Of a DNA stretch of 64,000 bases, positions 34,209-44,283 are shown one piece after another (within the stretch, counting starts at the first letter, position 1; each line of letters starts with the position of its first letter). The position numbers were made by a program, and so were the translations under genes. Origin of the DNA: Acrasis kona (taxonomy: Eukaryota; Heterolobosea; Eutetramitea; Acrasida; Acrasidae). The notes beneath the pieces are model-generated. The model ran no database searches. It worked only from the letters and a program-made list of their open reading frames with translations, and was not told the DNA's origin. Location of the stretch: NCBI GenBank assembly GCA_026419775.2, contig JAOPGA020001688.1, positions 141,312 to 205,311 on the forward strand, in the 5' to 3' direction.

Positions 34209-35450
34209 TTACACACTTTCGATATGTTCGACGACAGCTTGATCACAACTGTCATTGACCAGTGGCGTCGGTGAGTCTGGACCATTTCCAGTCTCTTGCA
34301 ACGAATCATACGATTGATTGTTTATGGTCGGGGTGCCGGTGGATTCCATCTCTGATGTATATGGATTATTAGCAGTTGCAAGACTCCTTGGAGTGCTTGA
34401 AGTTTCATTCTCCGAACCCGTGTCAAGCTGCATTCCATTACCACTTAATGCTGTCTTTTTTAGTATTTTACAAGAGAATCTTGATGGCCAGAAGATGATG
34501 ATCACAACCATAAAGACAGTGATTGTTGGAATACCCATGGCAACAAGCATTGTGAAAGCAACGGCTGCCTTATCAATTATATTACCCACAGTACATGCAA
34601 AAATAACAATTGTAGCCACCACCATCAAAACAACCATAATCATCAAACGCATAGTCAAAGATTTTGCTTCCTTATTTTTATTACCAACAAGTTTGTGCAT
34701 ACATATACCTATTATGACCATTATGGTGACCAACACAACTTTATTTATAGCAATGAGAATTACGGGGATGTAGTTAAAATTTAAACCAACAACAGCCATC
34801 ATAGTATACCCCACTACTGATAATGTCACGTACGCAAGTCCATTTAAAAGGCATAATACCAATACAATTCTTGTGACTATTATAGCTACCTTTTTGGCAG
34901 TAGAGAAAGCCACACTGTTGAGCACAACCAGAAATATTTGAATTGTAATAACAATGGCGACGTCTGATAGGAAAATATCTACTTGAAAGAAACTCAAGTA
35001 CTGGACGCTCAGTGAAACTGTTGCCGCCTTATAGACGATGGCAACAAAGTTAAAGACTTTGAAAACGCTGTACAAAACCATAAAACAGTATAATGTGTGC
35101 AGCCAATACTGCCTCCTTATTTTTTTCTTGTTTAAACTCTTCGGAATCACCTTATAGCAAAGTAGAATCAAGTGCGCTCGATGTCCAAATGCTATGATGG
35201 TTAAAAGTACAGTGAGTATGACATAGATTCCTAAAAATGCTGCAGCAATAGATGTGATAACGATGGGATACTGTTTGAATGCGAAATCGAATGGATCCTC
35301 TATCATTCCTGGATTTGTTGCATTGATAGCCGACGTTGTATTAGGAGTCGATGTCGAGTTGAATATTGATGTTGAATTTATGGTCGTCGTGCTGTTGGTG
35401 ATGTTCATGTTGTCTAACAGTTGACAGATGTCACATAAATGACATTTCAA
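34209..35450 (-). CDS. Seven-transmembrane receptor-like protein
   Basis: Encodes 413 residues. A Thr/Asn-rich N-terminus with about ten N-x-S/T sites looks extracellular and glycosylated. Seven long hydrophobic segments follow (about 57-80, 112-138, 155-182, 190-215, 220-245, 260-285 and 292-318). The last ~90 residues are a Ser/Thr-rich cytoplasmic tail with possible phosphorylation sites. The topology is that of a G-protein-coupled receptor, but I see no DRY, NPxxY or other family-specific motif, so it may be a lineage-specific 7TM family. Confidence 0.75.
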   Translation of the reverse strand: MKCHLCDICQLLDNMNITNSTTTINSTSIFNSTSTPNTTSAINATNPGMIEDPFDFAFKQYPIVITSIAAAFLGIYVILTVLLTIIAFGHRAHLILLCYKVIPKSLNKKKIRRQYWLHTLYCFMVLYSVFKVFNFVAIVYKAATVSLSVQYLSFFQVDIFLSDVAIVITIQIFLVVLNSVAFSTAKKVAIIVTRIVLVLCLLNGLAYVTLSVVGYTMMAVVGLNFNYIPVILIAINKVVLVTIMVIIGICMHKLVGNKNKEAKSLTMRLMIMVVLMVVATIVIFACTVGNIIDKAAVAFTMLVAMGIPTITVFMVVIIIFWPSRFSCKILKKTALSGNGMQLDTGSENETSSTPRSLATANNPYTSEMESTGTPTINNQSYDSLQETGNGPDSPTPLVNDSCDQAVVEHIESV

Positions 35451-35944
35451 CGCATGTCATTACTAAAAAAGTCCCAACTTTTTAGTTTTGGACTTTTATT
35501 TCTCGTAATATGGGAGGAATCCCGCTGAGCTGCTCGGAATCCCCGATATCAAAGGAGGGGTCTTTTTTGATAGAAGTTATCGCAATCATCCTGAGAGAAT
35601 GTCCTCCTACTGAAATGACTCAGTTCATGAATAGGTCACTTATAGATAATGAAAATCCATTTTTAATTTCCATTTTTTAGGTTGAAAGTCGCTGGGAAAT
35701 TCAATTTACATTTTCTACAAATATGAAGATATGCTTCATTATAACCTCGAAAAGCAACTTTTGATAGCACCAGGAAGCCACTGATGGTGATAGAGGTTCT
35801 GTGGTTGTTTAATTTATTGTAATAAAAGAATGTTGTAAACAAGGAATGCAGGAATTCTTCTAATTCCTATTTCCTGTATTCCGATGGAATTTCTAGGGTA
35901 TAAAAGCGAGAGTTCATCGAAGTTTCTAACAAACAAAAACAATA
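35451..35944 (+). promoter_or_regulatory. Heat-shock-type promoter upstream of hsp70
   Basis: A TATA box, TATAAAAG, is at 35899-35906, about 40 bp before the hsp70 ATG. Just upstream (35843-35895) there are many GAA and TTC triplets in close array (GGAAT, GGAATTCTTC, AATTCC, TTTCC, ATTCC, GGAATTTC), the composition of heat-shock elements, though the 5-bp phasing is imperfect. The rest of the ~500-bp gap holds no gene. Confidence 0.5.
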
Positions 35945-37781
35945 ATGTCATTCACATCAGACTTCGAAGGAGCTATCGGAATAGACTTGGGCACAACATA
36001 TTCTTGCGTTGGTGCCTGGTTGCACGACAAAGTAGAAATTATTCCAAACGATCAAGGAAACAGAACAACACCATCATACGTTGCATTCACAGACAGCGAA
36101 CGGTTGATCGGTGATGCAGCAAAGAATCAAGTTGCCATGAACCCACACAACACCGTATTCGATGCCAAGCGCCTAATAGGACGCAAATTCGATGATGAGG
36201 TGGTCAAATCAGACATGAAACATTGGCCATTCAAAGTCGTAGACAAACAAACTAAGCCACACGTACAAGTATCATTCAAAGGAGAGACGAAGAATTTTGC
36301 CCCTGAAGAAATCTCAGCAATGGTCCTTACAAAGATGAAAGAGTCAGCAGGAAATCATTCGCATCATCAACGAACCAACAGCCGCCGCCATCGCCTACGG
36401 CCTCAACAAGGAAGACAAGAACGAACATTCGGTGCTCATTTTCGACCTAGGAGGAGGAACGTTCGACGTTTCGATTCTAACCATCGACAATGGCGTATTC
36501 GAGGTCAAAGCCACTGCCGGCGATACTCACTTGGGAGGTGAAGATTTCGACAATCGAATGGTGGAACACTTTTGTGCCGAATTCAAATCCAAACACGGAA
36601 AGGATTTACACACCAACACAAGAGCCGTTCGTCGTCTACGTACCGCCTGCGAACGCGCCAAGAGAAACTTATCGTCATCAGCAAAAACAACATTGGAGAT
36701 TGATTCCTTATTCGAGGGGATCGATTTCACATCACAAGTGACTCGAGCCAAATTCGAACAATTAAATGCCGACTTGTTCCGAAAGTGCATGGAACCAGTT
36801 ACGAAGGTATTACAAGATTCTGGTCTAAGTAAATCACAAATTGACGAAGTCGTATTGGTAGGCGGTTCCACTCGTATTCCAAAAGTACAAGAATTACTCA
36901 AAGAGCTATTCAACGGCAAAGAACTATGCAGGAGCATCAATCCAGACGAAGCAGTTGCTTATGGAGCAGCGGTACAAGCAGCGGTATTAACCGGTAAGCA
37001 AAAAGATGTCCTGTTGATCGACGTCACTCCGTTATCGTTGGGAATCGAAACTGCAGGTGGAGTTATGACAAAGTTAATCGAGCGTAACTCTACGATTCCT
37101 TGTAAAAAGAGCAACACCTTTACTACCTACAGCGATAATCAACCAGGAGTCGAAATCAAAGTGTATGAAGGAGAGAGAACAATGACAAAGGACAATAACC
37201 TATTGGGTACTTTCCAATTGGACGGTATACCTCCTGCACCTCGTGGCGTACCTAAAATTGAAGTCATATACAACATTGATGCTAATGGTATCATGAACGT
37301 GACTGCAAAGGACACCAGTAGCGGTAAAACGAATCAAATTACAATTACAAACGACAAAGGAAGGTTATCTCAAAAGGATATCGATGAAATGCTAAGAAAA
37401 GCAGATGAAATGAAGGGAGAGGATGAAGCTAACTTGGCTAGAGTGACTGCAAAGAATGGATTGGAATCCTATGCTTATCAACTAAGAAACACAATAGATG
37501 ATCCGAATGTAGGTGGAAAGTTGGAAGGTGGTGACAAGGACACACTAAAAACAAAGGTAGATGAGGTGATTCATTGGTTAGATAGTCATGGAACAGCAGA
37601 AAAGTCAGAGTATGAAGCTAAGCAAAAGGAGTTGGAAGGTATCGCTAATCCAATCATGCAAAAAGTGTATCAAGGAGCAGGTGGACAGGCTTCAGAAGGT
37701 TTCCCTGGAGCAGGTGCTGGGCAGGCTCCACCACCGTCCAATCAAGGAGGTCCAACTTTTGAAGATCTTGACGTTGATTAA
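35945..37781 (+). pseudogene. Cytosolic Hsp70 gene broken by an internal deletion
   Basis: Two halves of one Hsp70 lie in different frames. The first (from 35945) has the [12 protein letters not shown] signature and runs in frame to about 36344. The second resumes at about 36354 with [17 protein letters not shown] and continues to 37781 with [28 protein letters not shown] and a full substrate-binding domain and lid. Compared with family members, ~107 nt are missing between KMKE and RIINEP. That removes ~35 residues of the nucleotide-binding lobe, including the usual VPAYFND segment, and shifts the frame. Everything else is well preserved, so the loss is recent or an assembly error. The protein would end in DLDVD rather than EEVD. 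An intact heat-inducible promoter precedes it. Confidence 0.8.
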
Positions 37782-37843
37782 TTGTAAAAAACAAAATAAA
37801 AAAACACTTTTAAAAACCAAAAATTTATTCGAAGGAGTCAAGA

Positions 37844-39097
37844 TCATGCTGATGATGGCCATGGGTAATCAGGCATGTTTAGTTTCTTCTCTGTAAAACC
37901 GAGTTTAGCGGAAGTCCACAACATCAGTTGGTCCAACTTTGTCCATGTCATCCAACCTAAAATTTTATTTCTAATCCAAATGCCAGTAGATGTTTGAGGA
38001 TTAAGGAGTGCAGAAATTTGAACAAAGTAATCAGTCTGAGACTCTTTTGAAAATGGATGCACCAAATCTTGGTAATTCTTCAAAGCACCTTCAACGTTAT
38101 TTGAATTATTCAGCAGTTCTCCAGCAAGCACGTAACCACCCATGATGGCTAGACTAGTGCCGAAACCAGGTGTTGCGTAACCTGCATCTCCAAGAAGAAC
38201 TACTCTACGATCAACAATCTTTGGAGTTCTAACCTGAGCGAATATAGAGCTATAAAAGTCGTCAGTCTCTCGCATGCCCTTCAATACTTCTGGGGCCAAC
38301 CAACCTGCATCGGAGAAAAACTCGTCCATGAGGTCTTTATAGCTCTCGCCACCCTCGGAAAGCGCCTTCTCTAATTTTTCTTTGGATTCTGGATCATCTT
38401 TAGTAAGTTTAACCAAATTGGCTCTGGTGTAACCTGCTGGGTCGGGACGCAAGAAAATGCACCGACGATTTGTTGCATTATACCACTTTGCGAAGCGGCT
38501 GCCTTGTAAAAGGTCATTCTTAATGGTAAAGTAGGCCACGTATAAACTTTCTTGGTAAACGAAATCGCGTGAATTTTGATCCAACATCATACCGCGAATT
38601 TTGGATCCTAATCCATCTGCAGCGACGAGGAGGTCGTACTTTTCGACGTTTTTGCTTTTTGAGAATGTGACAATAACTTGGTCGTCTTGTTGTTCGTACT
38701 TTTCAACAGTTTCGTCGAAAATCATCTTGACTCGGTCAACAATGGGGTCGATGAAGATTTTTGCTAATGCACCGCGGAAAATCTCAAATTCTGATGTGGA
38801 ACTCTGAATGTCAGTTCTGCCTGTTGCGGCAAGTGTTCCAATAGCGTTGTTATTCTCGTCTACAAACTCGACTCCCTCTTCGAGGGTGTTGTTCCTGCGT
38901 ATTTCCTCCTCTGCGCCCATCCACTTGATAATGTCGACGGCAGAGCTACGTATATCAACACTTGCACCGGTCAAACGTAGTTCTGGTGCACGCTCAACAA
39001 TGGTAATGTGGGCATTGATGTTTGCCCGTAGCAACCAATGTGCGAAAACACTAGCACCTATTCCAGAACCAGATATCAATACATTAAACTTCGACAT
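37844..39097 (-). CDS. FAD-dependent monooxygenase, second copy of the class
   Basis: Encodes 417 residues. It has the same order of motifs as the gene at 13092: N-terminal LISGSGIGAS dinucleotide motif, VAADGLGSK DG motif and LLGDAGYA GD motif. It is therefore a group A flavin hydroxylase, probably cytosolic, acting on an unknown small substrate. It converges with hsp70. Its promoter has a TATA box (39134-39143, read on the minus strand) and, right behind it, a perfect 15-bp palindrome, which suggests inducible control. Confidence 0.88.
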   Translation of the reverse strand: MSKFNVLISGSGIGASVFAHWLLRANINAHITIVERAPELRLTGASVDIRSSAVDIIKWMGAEEEIRRNNTLEEGVEFVDENNNAIGTLAATGRTDIQSSTSEFEIFRGALAKIFIDPIVDRVKMIFDETVEKYEQQDDQVIVTFSKSKNVEKYDLLVAADGLGSKIRGMMLDQNSRDFVYQESLYVAYFTIKNDLLQGSRFAKWYNATNRRCIFLRPDPAGYTRANLVKLTKDDPESKEKLEKALSEGGESYKDLMDEFFSDAGWLAPEVLKGMRETDDFYSSIFAQVRTPKIVDRRVVLLGDAGYATPGFGTSLAIMGGYVLAGELLNNSNNVEGALKNYQDLVHPFSKESQTDYFVQISALLNPQTSTGIWIRNKILGWMTWTKLDQLMLWTSAKLGFTEKKLNMPDYPWPSSA

Positions 39098-39133
39098 TTT
39101 TACGTATTTATTTCAATAGAAGAACTGTTTCAA

Positions 39134-39143
39134 CTATTTATAG
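39134..39143 (-). promoter_or_regulatory. TATA box of the FAD monooxygenase gene
   Basis: CTATAAATAG on the minus strand, about 40 bp upstream of the ATG at 39097. Confidence 0.55.
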
Positions 39144-39153
39144 TACACCTTGG

Positions 39154-39198
39154 TGTCGGAAAGTGTCGTTATTTTTAATAATCCGACACTTTCCGACA
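39154..39198. promoter_or_regulatory. 15-bp perfect palindrome, candidate operator
   Basis: TGTCGGAAAGTGTCG (39154-39168) is exactly reverse-complemented at 39184-39198, with a 15-nt AT-rich centre. It lies about 10 bp upstream of the TATA box of the minus-strand monooxygenase and about 145 bp from the start of the plus-strand hydrolase, so it could serve either promoter. A dimeric regulator site is the simplest reading. Confidence 0.55.
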
Positions 39199-39294
39199 AA
39201 ACATGTTCCGAAAATAACCATACTCGAACTAACGTCAAAGACTTTACTCATGAGTTGTAACCACAGCCAATCTTCTTTACGTATTGTTTTTGGA

Positions 39295-39305
39295 TATATA
39301 AATAG
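39295..39305 (+). promoter_or_regulatory. TATA box of the NAPE-PLD-like gene
   Basis: ATATATAAATA lies about 40 bp before the ATG at 39343, which supports that upstream start. Confidence 0.55.
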
Positions 39306-39342
39306 ATTAGTTGATTGTAATTAGTCTATTAATATCAAGACA

Positions 39343-40976
39343 ATGTCGAAGCGAAGTAAAGGCAGTGTGAATGCTGAATCAAATTTTGAAGTAATCCATA
39401 GGAAAAGTATAGACAACACCATGTCAATTCTCATCTAAACTTCAAAGATTCAAGTGATAAAATCAAGACAATTATCGTCAGGGGTGATTCTTTACAGAAC
39501 CATTATAGCGAAGGCACCCAACAGGCCCATCACGCAAACAACCTGGGCACTTCCTTTAGAAATCCTTGGCCAAGTTTTCAACCTCGATCCACAGCAGACA
39601 TAATGGGAGGATTCGGCATTGGATCTAATAAACCAACCGGGCAAACACAACAAGAGAATGCAGAACAAAATGCGAAAAGAAGATCCTGGATTGGTCGTCA
39701 GATGGAATGGATGGGCGTAATAGCACCGCTAACCGACCCGGAAGGCCGCATGATAGCCAAGGAAACTCATGAGAATCTCCAAATACAAGCTCACAAGTCT
39801 GAGGTTTTGAATGAAAAAGATCACCAAAAACACATTCATGAGTATGGAATCAAAGTAGTGAAGCCAGATTTTAATGTTCCAAGAAAGTTTCCAAATTCAT
39901 GTAGAACTACGTGGCTTGGTCATGCTACTTATTTAATAGAACTTCCTCCTCAAGTGTCATCTAATTGCACTAGAGGTGTTACCTTGTTATTTGATCCTAT
40001 TTTTTCTTCTAGATGTTCCCCTAGTCAATACGTAGGTCCTAAAAGATTTGTACCGCCACCTTGTAGTATATCAGATCTTCCGCCAATTGATATGGTGTTC
40101 ATCTCACATAATCACTATGACCATCTTGATGTAAACTCAATTTTGCAATTACAAAAATTGTCTGAACATCACAAAAGGCCAACTCATTATTTCGTTCCTT
40201 TAGGTCACCTTAATTGGCTAAAAGAAACTGGTATCTCTGAAAAATGTATAACTGAAATGGATTGGTGGGATGAAGTAGATATTAAAGTTTTTGTTCAAAA
40301 CACAATTGACACAGATATCATGGTTGTGTGCACTCCCTCTCAACATTGTTCTGGACGTGGAGTTTCTGATCAAAACACTTGTTTGTGGTCTGGTTGGCTT
40401 GTGTCTCAGGGAATCGAATCCAAAAGATTAACAGACAAAGATAGAGCTGCAGAACTAAAACCTGTTGATACCCCATTTAGTGTATTTTTTGCTGGTGATA
40501 CAGGGTATCGCTATTTCCCACCAAATATGACTCCAATTCAAATATCTGAGTTACCTTGTTGTCCTGTGTTTTCGCAAATTCCAGAGTTGTATAGACCACC
40601 TCATATCTCTTTGATTCCCATTAGCACTGGATCAACTCTGTCATTTTTAAAGAAGTTCGGAATTGAGGCATCTGCACCACACCACTTGACCTCGAGTGTA
40701 CACTGTGATGCTGCTGATGCAGTTGCGCTACACTTGGATCTCAAGAGTAAATGCAGTTTGCCGATGCACTACGGGACTTTCACAAGTGGACCTAAAGAAG
40801 GGCTAGATAGCATACGCCTGTTGAAGGAGGCTTGTCAAAGTGCAGGAGTGCGTGTAAATGAGAGTGAGATGTCATTATACAAAGAGCAGGTGAAAGATCA
40901 TGCAGACGATGCGGACCAAGGTAAGAGTAGATTTGAAATTTTTGCAATGGGAGAAATAGGTGAGGTAATGATGTAG
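39343..40976 (+). CDS. NAPE-PLD-like metallo-beta-lactamase-fold hydrolase
   Basis: Two exons, 39343-39406 and 39448-40976 (41-nt intron), give 530 residues. The longer start is preferred because the frame is open and coding-like upstream of the ATG at 39603, includes a FRNPWPSF segment typical of the family N-terminus, and is preceded by a TATA box. The metal-binding H-x-H-x-D-H motif is HNHYDH (242-247). The surrounding WLGHAT, DPIFSSR, SPSQYVGPKRF, TPSQHCSGRG and FAGDTGY segments match N-acylphosphatidylethanolamine-hydrolysing phospholipase D. Such enzymes release N-acylethanolamines from membrane phospholipids using two zinc ions. The protein is longer than human NAPE-PLD (393), mainly at the N-terminus. 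A related bacterial-type UlaG-like hydrolase is less likely. Confidence 0.9.
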
Positions 40977-41185
40977 TAAACTACTTCTATTAACTCAATA
41001 TTGGATCGATTTTGTTAAGCTTTGATACCTCAATAAATACTGGTCCGTTTCAACTACCCCATTCTTCCAACAATCAACGTTAAGGCTTTAAAAGGCCATT
41101 TTCATCCTAAAAATAGTCGCAATCATCAAAAAAGTACATTAAACTTCCCACATTAAATGAATACCAACAACAAGAAAACACAACA

Positions 41186-41575
41186 ATGATTCAAGTGGAG
41201 TCATACGTCCATCAACCTAGAGAGAGATGCTTCTATCAGAACGTCATGGCTCTTAAAACACACGCATCAAAGGAAAAGGATCATCAAAAATCTTCATACT
41301 CGATGAGCCTTAGCCAAAAGAGATTTAGCAATGGGCTTGCAAAAACCAAGCTAAACAGGCAATGCAAACAAGTACAACTTATTCCAATGCCAGATATAAA
41401 TAAAACGAAGCCTACCCCAAAAGAGCTAGAATGTAAAAACAAGCTCTTAAGGAACGACTCCAACAATCTAAGCAAAAAGCTGTTGTTGCTACCGAAAGAT
41501 TGTGTAGAGTCCCCAAAACCTATTCTGCCAAAGCTACAGAGACTTTCACACTCATATTCAGGACGAGATGTTTAG
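41186..41575 (+). CDS. Hypothetical small basic protein
   Basis: Encodes 129 residues rich in Lys, Ser, Leu and Pro; no membrane helix, signal or motif. The ATG is preceded by an A/C-rich AACAACAAGAAAACACAACA-type leader like that of the next small gene. Composition is even and the frame is long for intergenic sequence, so it is probably real. Disordered, perhaps nucleic-acid binding by charge; that is a guess. Confidence 0.45.
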   Translation: MIQVESYVHQPRERCFYQNVMALKTHASKEKDHQKSSYSMSLSQKRFSNGLAKTKLNRQCKQVQLIPMPDINKTKPTPKELECKNKLLRNDSNNLSKKLLLLPKDCVESPKPILPKLQRLSHSYSGRDV

Positions 41576-42042
41576 AGTTGATTGCGTCGGAGGGAAGTTT
41601 GCTCAAAATTAAAAGAATATGTATAGGAGGATCACAAAAGTAAAACAAATCCATTCTAATTCTCCTCTTGTATTAGTAGATAGTCGTTTTTAAGTCAACA
41701 TTACATGTTCACAGTGAGGACAGAACTCAGGATCAACAAATTGGGCTTACTTTTCTCTGATTTTTAAATTTTCAAATTACCAACCTTTTGAAAAATTCTT
41801 CAAGGTCAGATTGGACAGGAAGCAATAGCTATTTGTTCACTATAGTCGACCATCAAAGGAAGTGCAGTCTAACTTCTACGTAGACCTTGCTCATAAGGAA
41901 ATTCAATTCGTGTACTTCTTATTTGAGAAAGTCTATAGATGTATTTTAAGAGTTTCCTAATCAGGTTGTGATTCACTTTGTTATTCTGAAACAATAACTA
42001 TATTAATTATGTACAAAAAACATTACTAATACAAACAACAAC
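41576..42042. other. Intergenic gap
   Basis: About 470 bp, AT-rich. No RNA gene, repeat or convincing ORF seen. Confidence 0.35.
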
Positions 42043-42318
42043 ATGCACACTTATACATCAAGAGTTCGAAGGTCAATAAGGCCCAACCGCACACATAGAG
42101 ATGATACTCATCTCGCACCTAAGCCAAACTCTATCAATCAAATAACAAATATGATATCGCGAGAGATGAAAGAGGCTTCTAGATACTGTACTTCTAGGAC
42201 ATCAACAGTCGAATTGCCCCAAGCTTTACCTACACCAACGAGGCTGCCACCAACATTTAGGTCGATTACTCCTAAAATAAGGGTTCACTTGTATTCCGGC
42301 GTTAACAAGATGCAATAG
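42043..42318 (+). CDS. Hypothetical small basic protein
   Basis: Encodes 91 residues rich in Arg, Thr, Pro and Ser, with no recognisable domain. It has a CAA-rich leader directly before the ATG, like the gene at 41186, and follows it in the same orientation. The two may be a pair of small disordered proteins. The call rests only on ORF length and composition. Confidence 0.38.
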   Translation: MHTYTSRVRRSIRPNRTHRDDTHLAPKPNSINQITNMISREMKEASRYCTSRTSTVELPQALPTPTRLPPTFRSITPKIRVHLYSGVNKMQ

Positions 42319-42827
42319 GACAAGAATTCATGTAATAAATTGTGCATTAAAGTGTATTTGATAGAATTACTTACCAAATTATAACAAGAAAGCATTAGGT
42401 CACAATCTTGATAATTGTCGACTCAAGTTTAACTTTTGTGAGGGTCTTCTTGGCTATATCTGTGACCTGTGATACTTGACGAGTAAGTTTATAGTGTGTT
42501 GTTTTAAGTTGGAGATTTAGAACACAATCAATAATATACAATCGAACTTATAGATTGTTACAAAATTACTCTATATCCCTCAATCCTCTCATCCTATTGT
42601 CCGTTCAATTGTAAATACCATATTCTGTCCATGTTAATATTGACTAACAATATTAACTTGTATGACCGGTGCAATCCTTGTCTCTGCCCTCCCAATCACT
42701 TTAATTTGGCTTAGTAAGGGTAAAAAGCTTTGGTGTGTGCAAACCTACGAATGGATGATGTGTCCTTTTTATTTGTAGAAACTTTTGTAATTTAATCAAG
42801 TTCAGGATTGAAATCAAGAGAAAAGTT
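42319..42827. other. Intergenic gap with a short hairpin
   Basis: About 510 bp without a gene. It contains a perfect 10-bp inverted repeat GTTAATATTG/CAATATTAAC at 42633-42642 and 42648-42657 with a 5-nt loop. The promoter of the primase-like gene lies to the right. Confidence 0.4.
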
Positions 42828-44195
42828 ATGAATACAGAGGTTCAAACACCTCAAAAAAAGAGGAGGAATAGCAAACGCAAAGATAATGCAGAGGACGAGG
42901 TTAAAAAGGAGAAACTAACAACGTCTGATGCAATCATAAATCGTCTTAGATGGGATCCCAGTCTGCCAGCAAATGACTTTGTGATTGGATATTTGGACCG
43001 GTTTCTTGGTATTGTAGAATCTACTTTGGAGACGCACGAGTGGGATGAGATCCCTCTCCACCGCATTTATTACTTCAAGTACAAAAAACTGAAAGTATGG
43101 GATAGGAATACCAGGATGGATAGAATCTCCAGTGGCAAAATTTATCGGATCATGAAGGAGTACGATCCAGACAAAGTACCCTCATACGCACCAGAAAAAA
43201 TAGATCCTGAAGCCGCTTCTGATGAGGTTAACGATGGCCAAGAATCTAGTGAGAGTGAAAGCGAATATGATGCATTCGTGAGTTTAGGTTTTTGTTTCAA
43301 CAAAATTAACCTATTAGAGGGAGATCATATTCTCAGACAGAAACAAGGGAGCAGATCAGTACAAGCTTGACAAATTAGAATTATGGTTGCTTACAAATCA
43401 CACCAACATACCTAAACAGTGCAAAGAATACCCAACACACATTTCTCAAAAAGGTGGGCACTATCACCTACCAACTGAATTAGTACCCAAGTTTGTTAAA
43501 AAGTGGGCTGACTGCATTAACAAGGAGAAAAACTTTTATCTTGATGAGATCCCAACTCCGTTATTCAGACTCTTTGTGGACATTGACGTAAAGAGTACTG
43601 AACTTGATGACATTTATGACATTGTTCAAACAGAATGGCTTAACGTTATCTCAAGAGTAAGTCAAAAAGAGCAAATTACTAACCCTCACAGTATACTGAG
43701 AATTATTTCTCGAAACTAAAAGATCAAAAGTCGCAAGTCGATGCATCTGTAGTCGTCACTGAGTGTCATTCCAACATTGAAGATTCAAGCACACCAACAG
43801 CCAGACACAAATCAGGATATAGACTACATTTTCGGTCCATCTTTGTCGACGCTCAAGTGCACAAGAAGTACATTACATCATTAGGACTCTATTTAGAATC
43901 ACAATTCCACGAATACGAAAATCAACCCAAAGGATGGACCTTTCTTGATGTGATCAATGTAAAAATGTGTGAACATACAAAAGTTCGTCTCTTTGGATCA
44001 ACAAAATACAGAAGAGGTAAAGATCTTGACAGAAAATATACTTTCCTTGGTGTATTTGGAAACAATGCTGTGTATGACCAACATGAGAGTGACAGATTGA
44101 AAAATGATTTGGAGTCGTTGCTATTCCACACAATTGTACGTTACGATTATATAGAACAGGAGGGGAAAGTTCAAGTGATGAAATTTACACAATAA
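42828..44195 (+). CDS. MJ1316 domain fused to a PrimPol-like AEP primase domain
   Basis: Three exons, 42828-43277, 43318-43690 and 43723-44195 (introns 40 and 32 nt), give 431 residues. After a Lys/Arg-rich N-terminus, residues ~33-110 form an MJ1316 (DUF504) domain (INRLRWDP, FVIGYLDRFLG, IPLHRIYYFK, VWDR), thought to recognise RNA or nucleic-acid ends. An acidic linker follows. Residues ~155-431 resemble the NCLDV/herpes-PrimPol clade of archaeo-eukaryotic primases. Motif I is FVDID (Asp238, Asp240), a motif II His sits in GYRLHFR (His310), motif III hD is FLD (Asp350), and VRLFGSTKYRR carries the conserved nucleotide-binding basic residues. Human PrimPol has a C-terminal zinc finger; none is seen here. 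A role in primer synthesis, damage tolerance or RNA-end handling is inference. Confidence 0.78.
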
Positions 44196-44283
44196 AACTA
44201 TTTAATACAAAAGTTCTTGTTGCAACAAAAAAAAAGTCTTGTTGTTACAATTTACTGATCAACCCCACATTTCACAACTACCC

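Noticed and set aside
36340-36360. Programmed ribosomal frameshift in hsp70
   Set aside because: A frameshift alone cannot explain it, because about 107 nt of conserved coding sequence is also absent.
36527-36940. 137-codon minus-strand ORF
   Set aside because: Antisense to Hsp70. Long antisense ORFs over hsp70 are a known artefact of its codon use.
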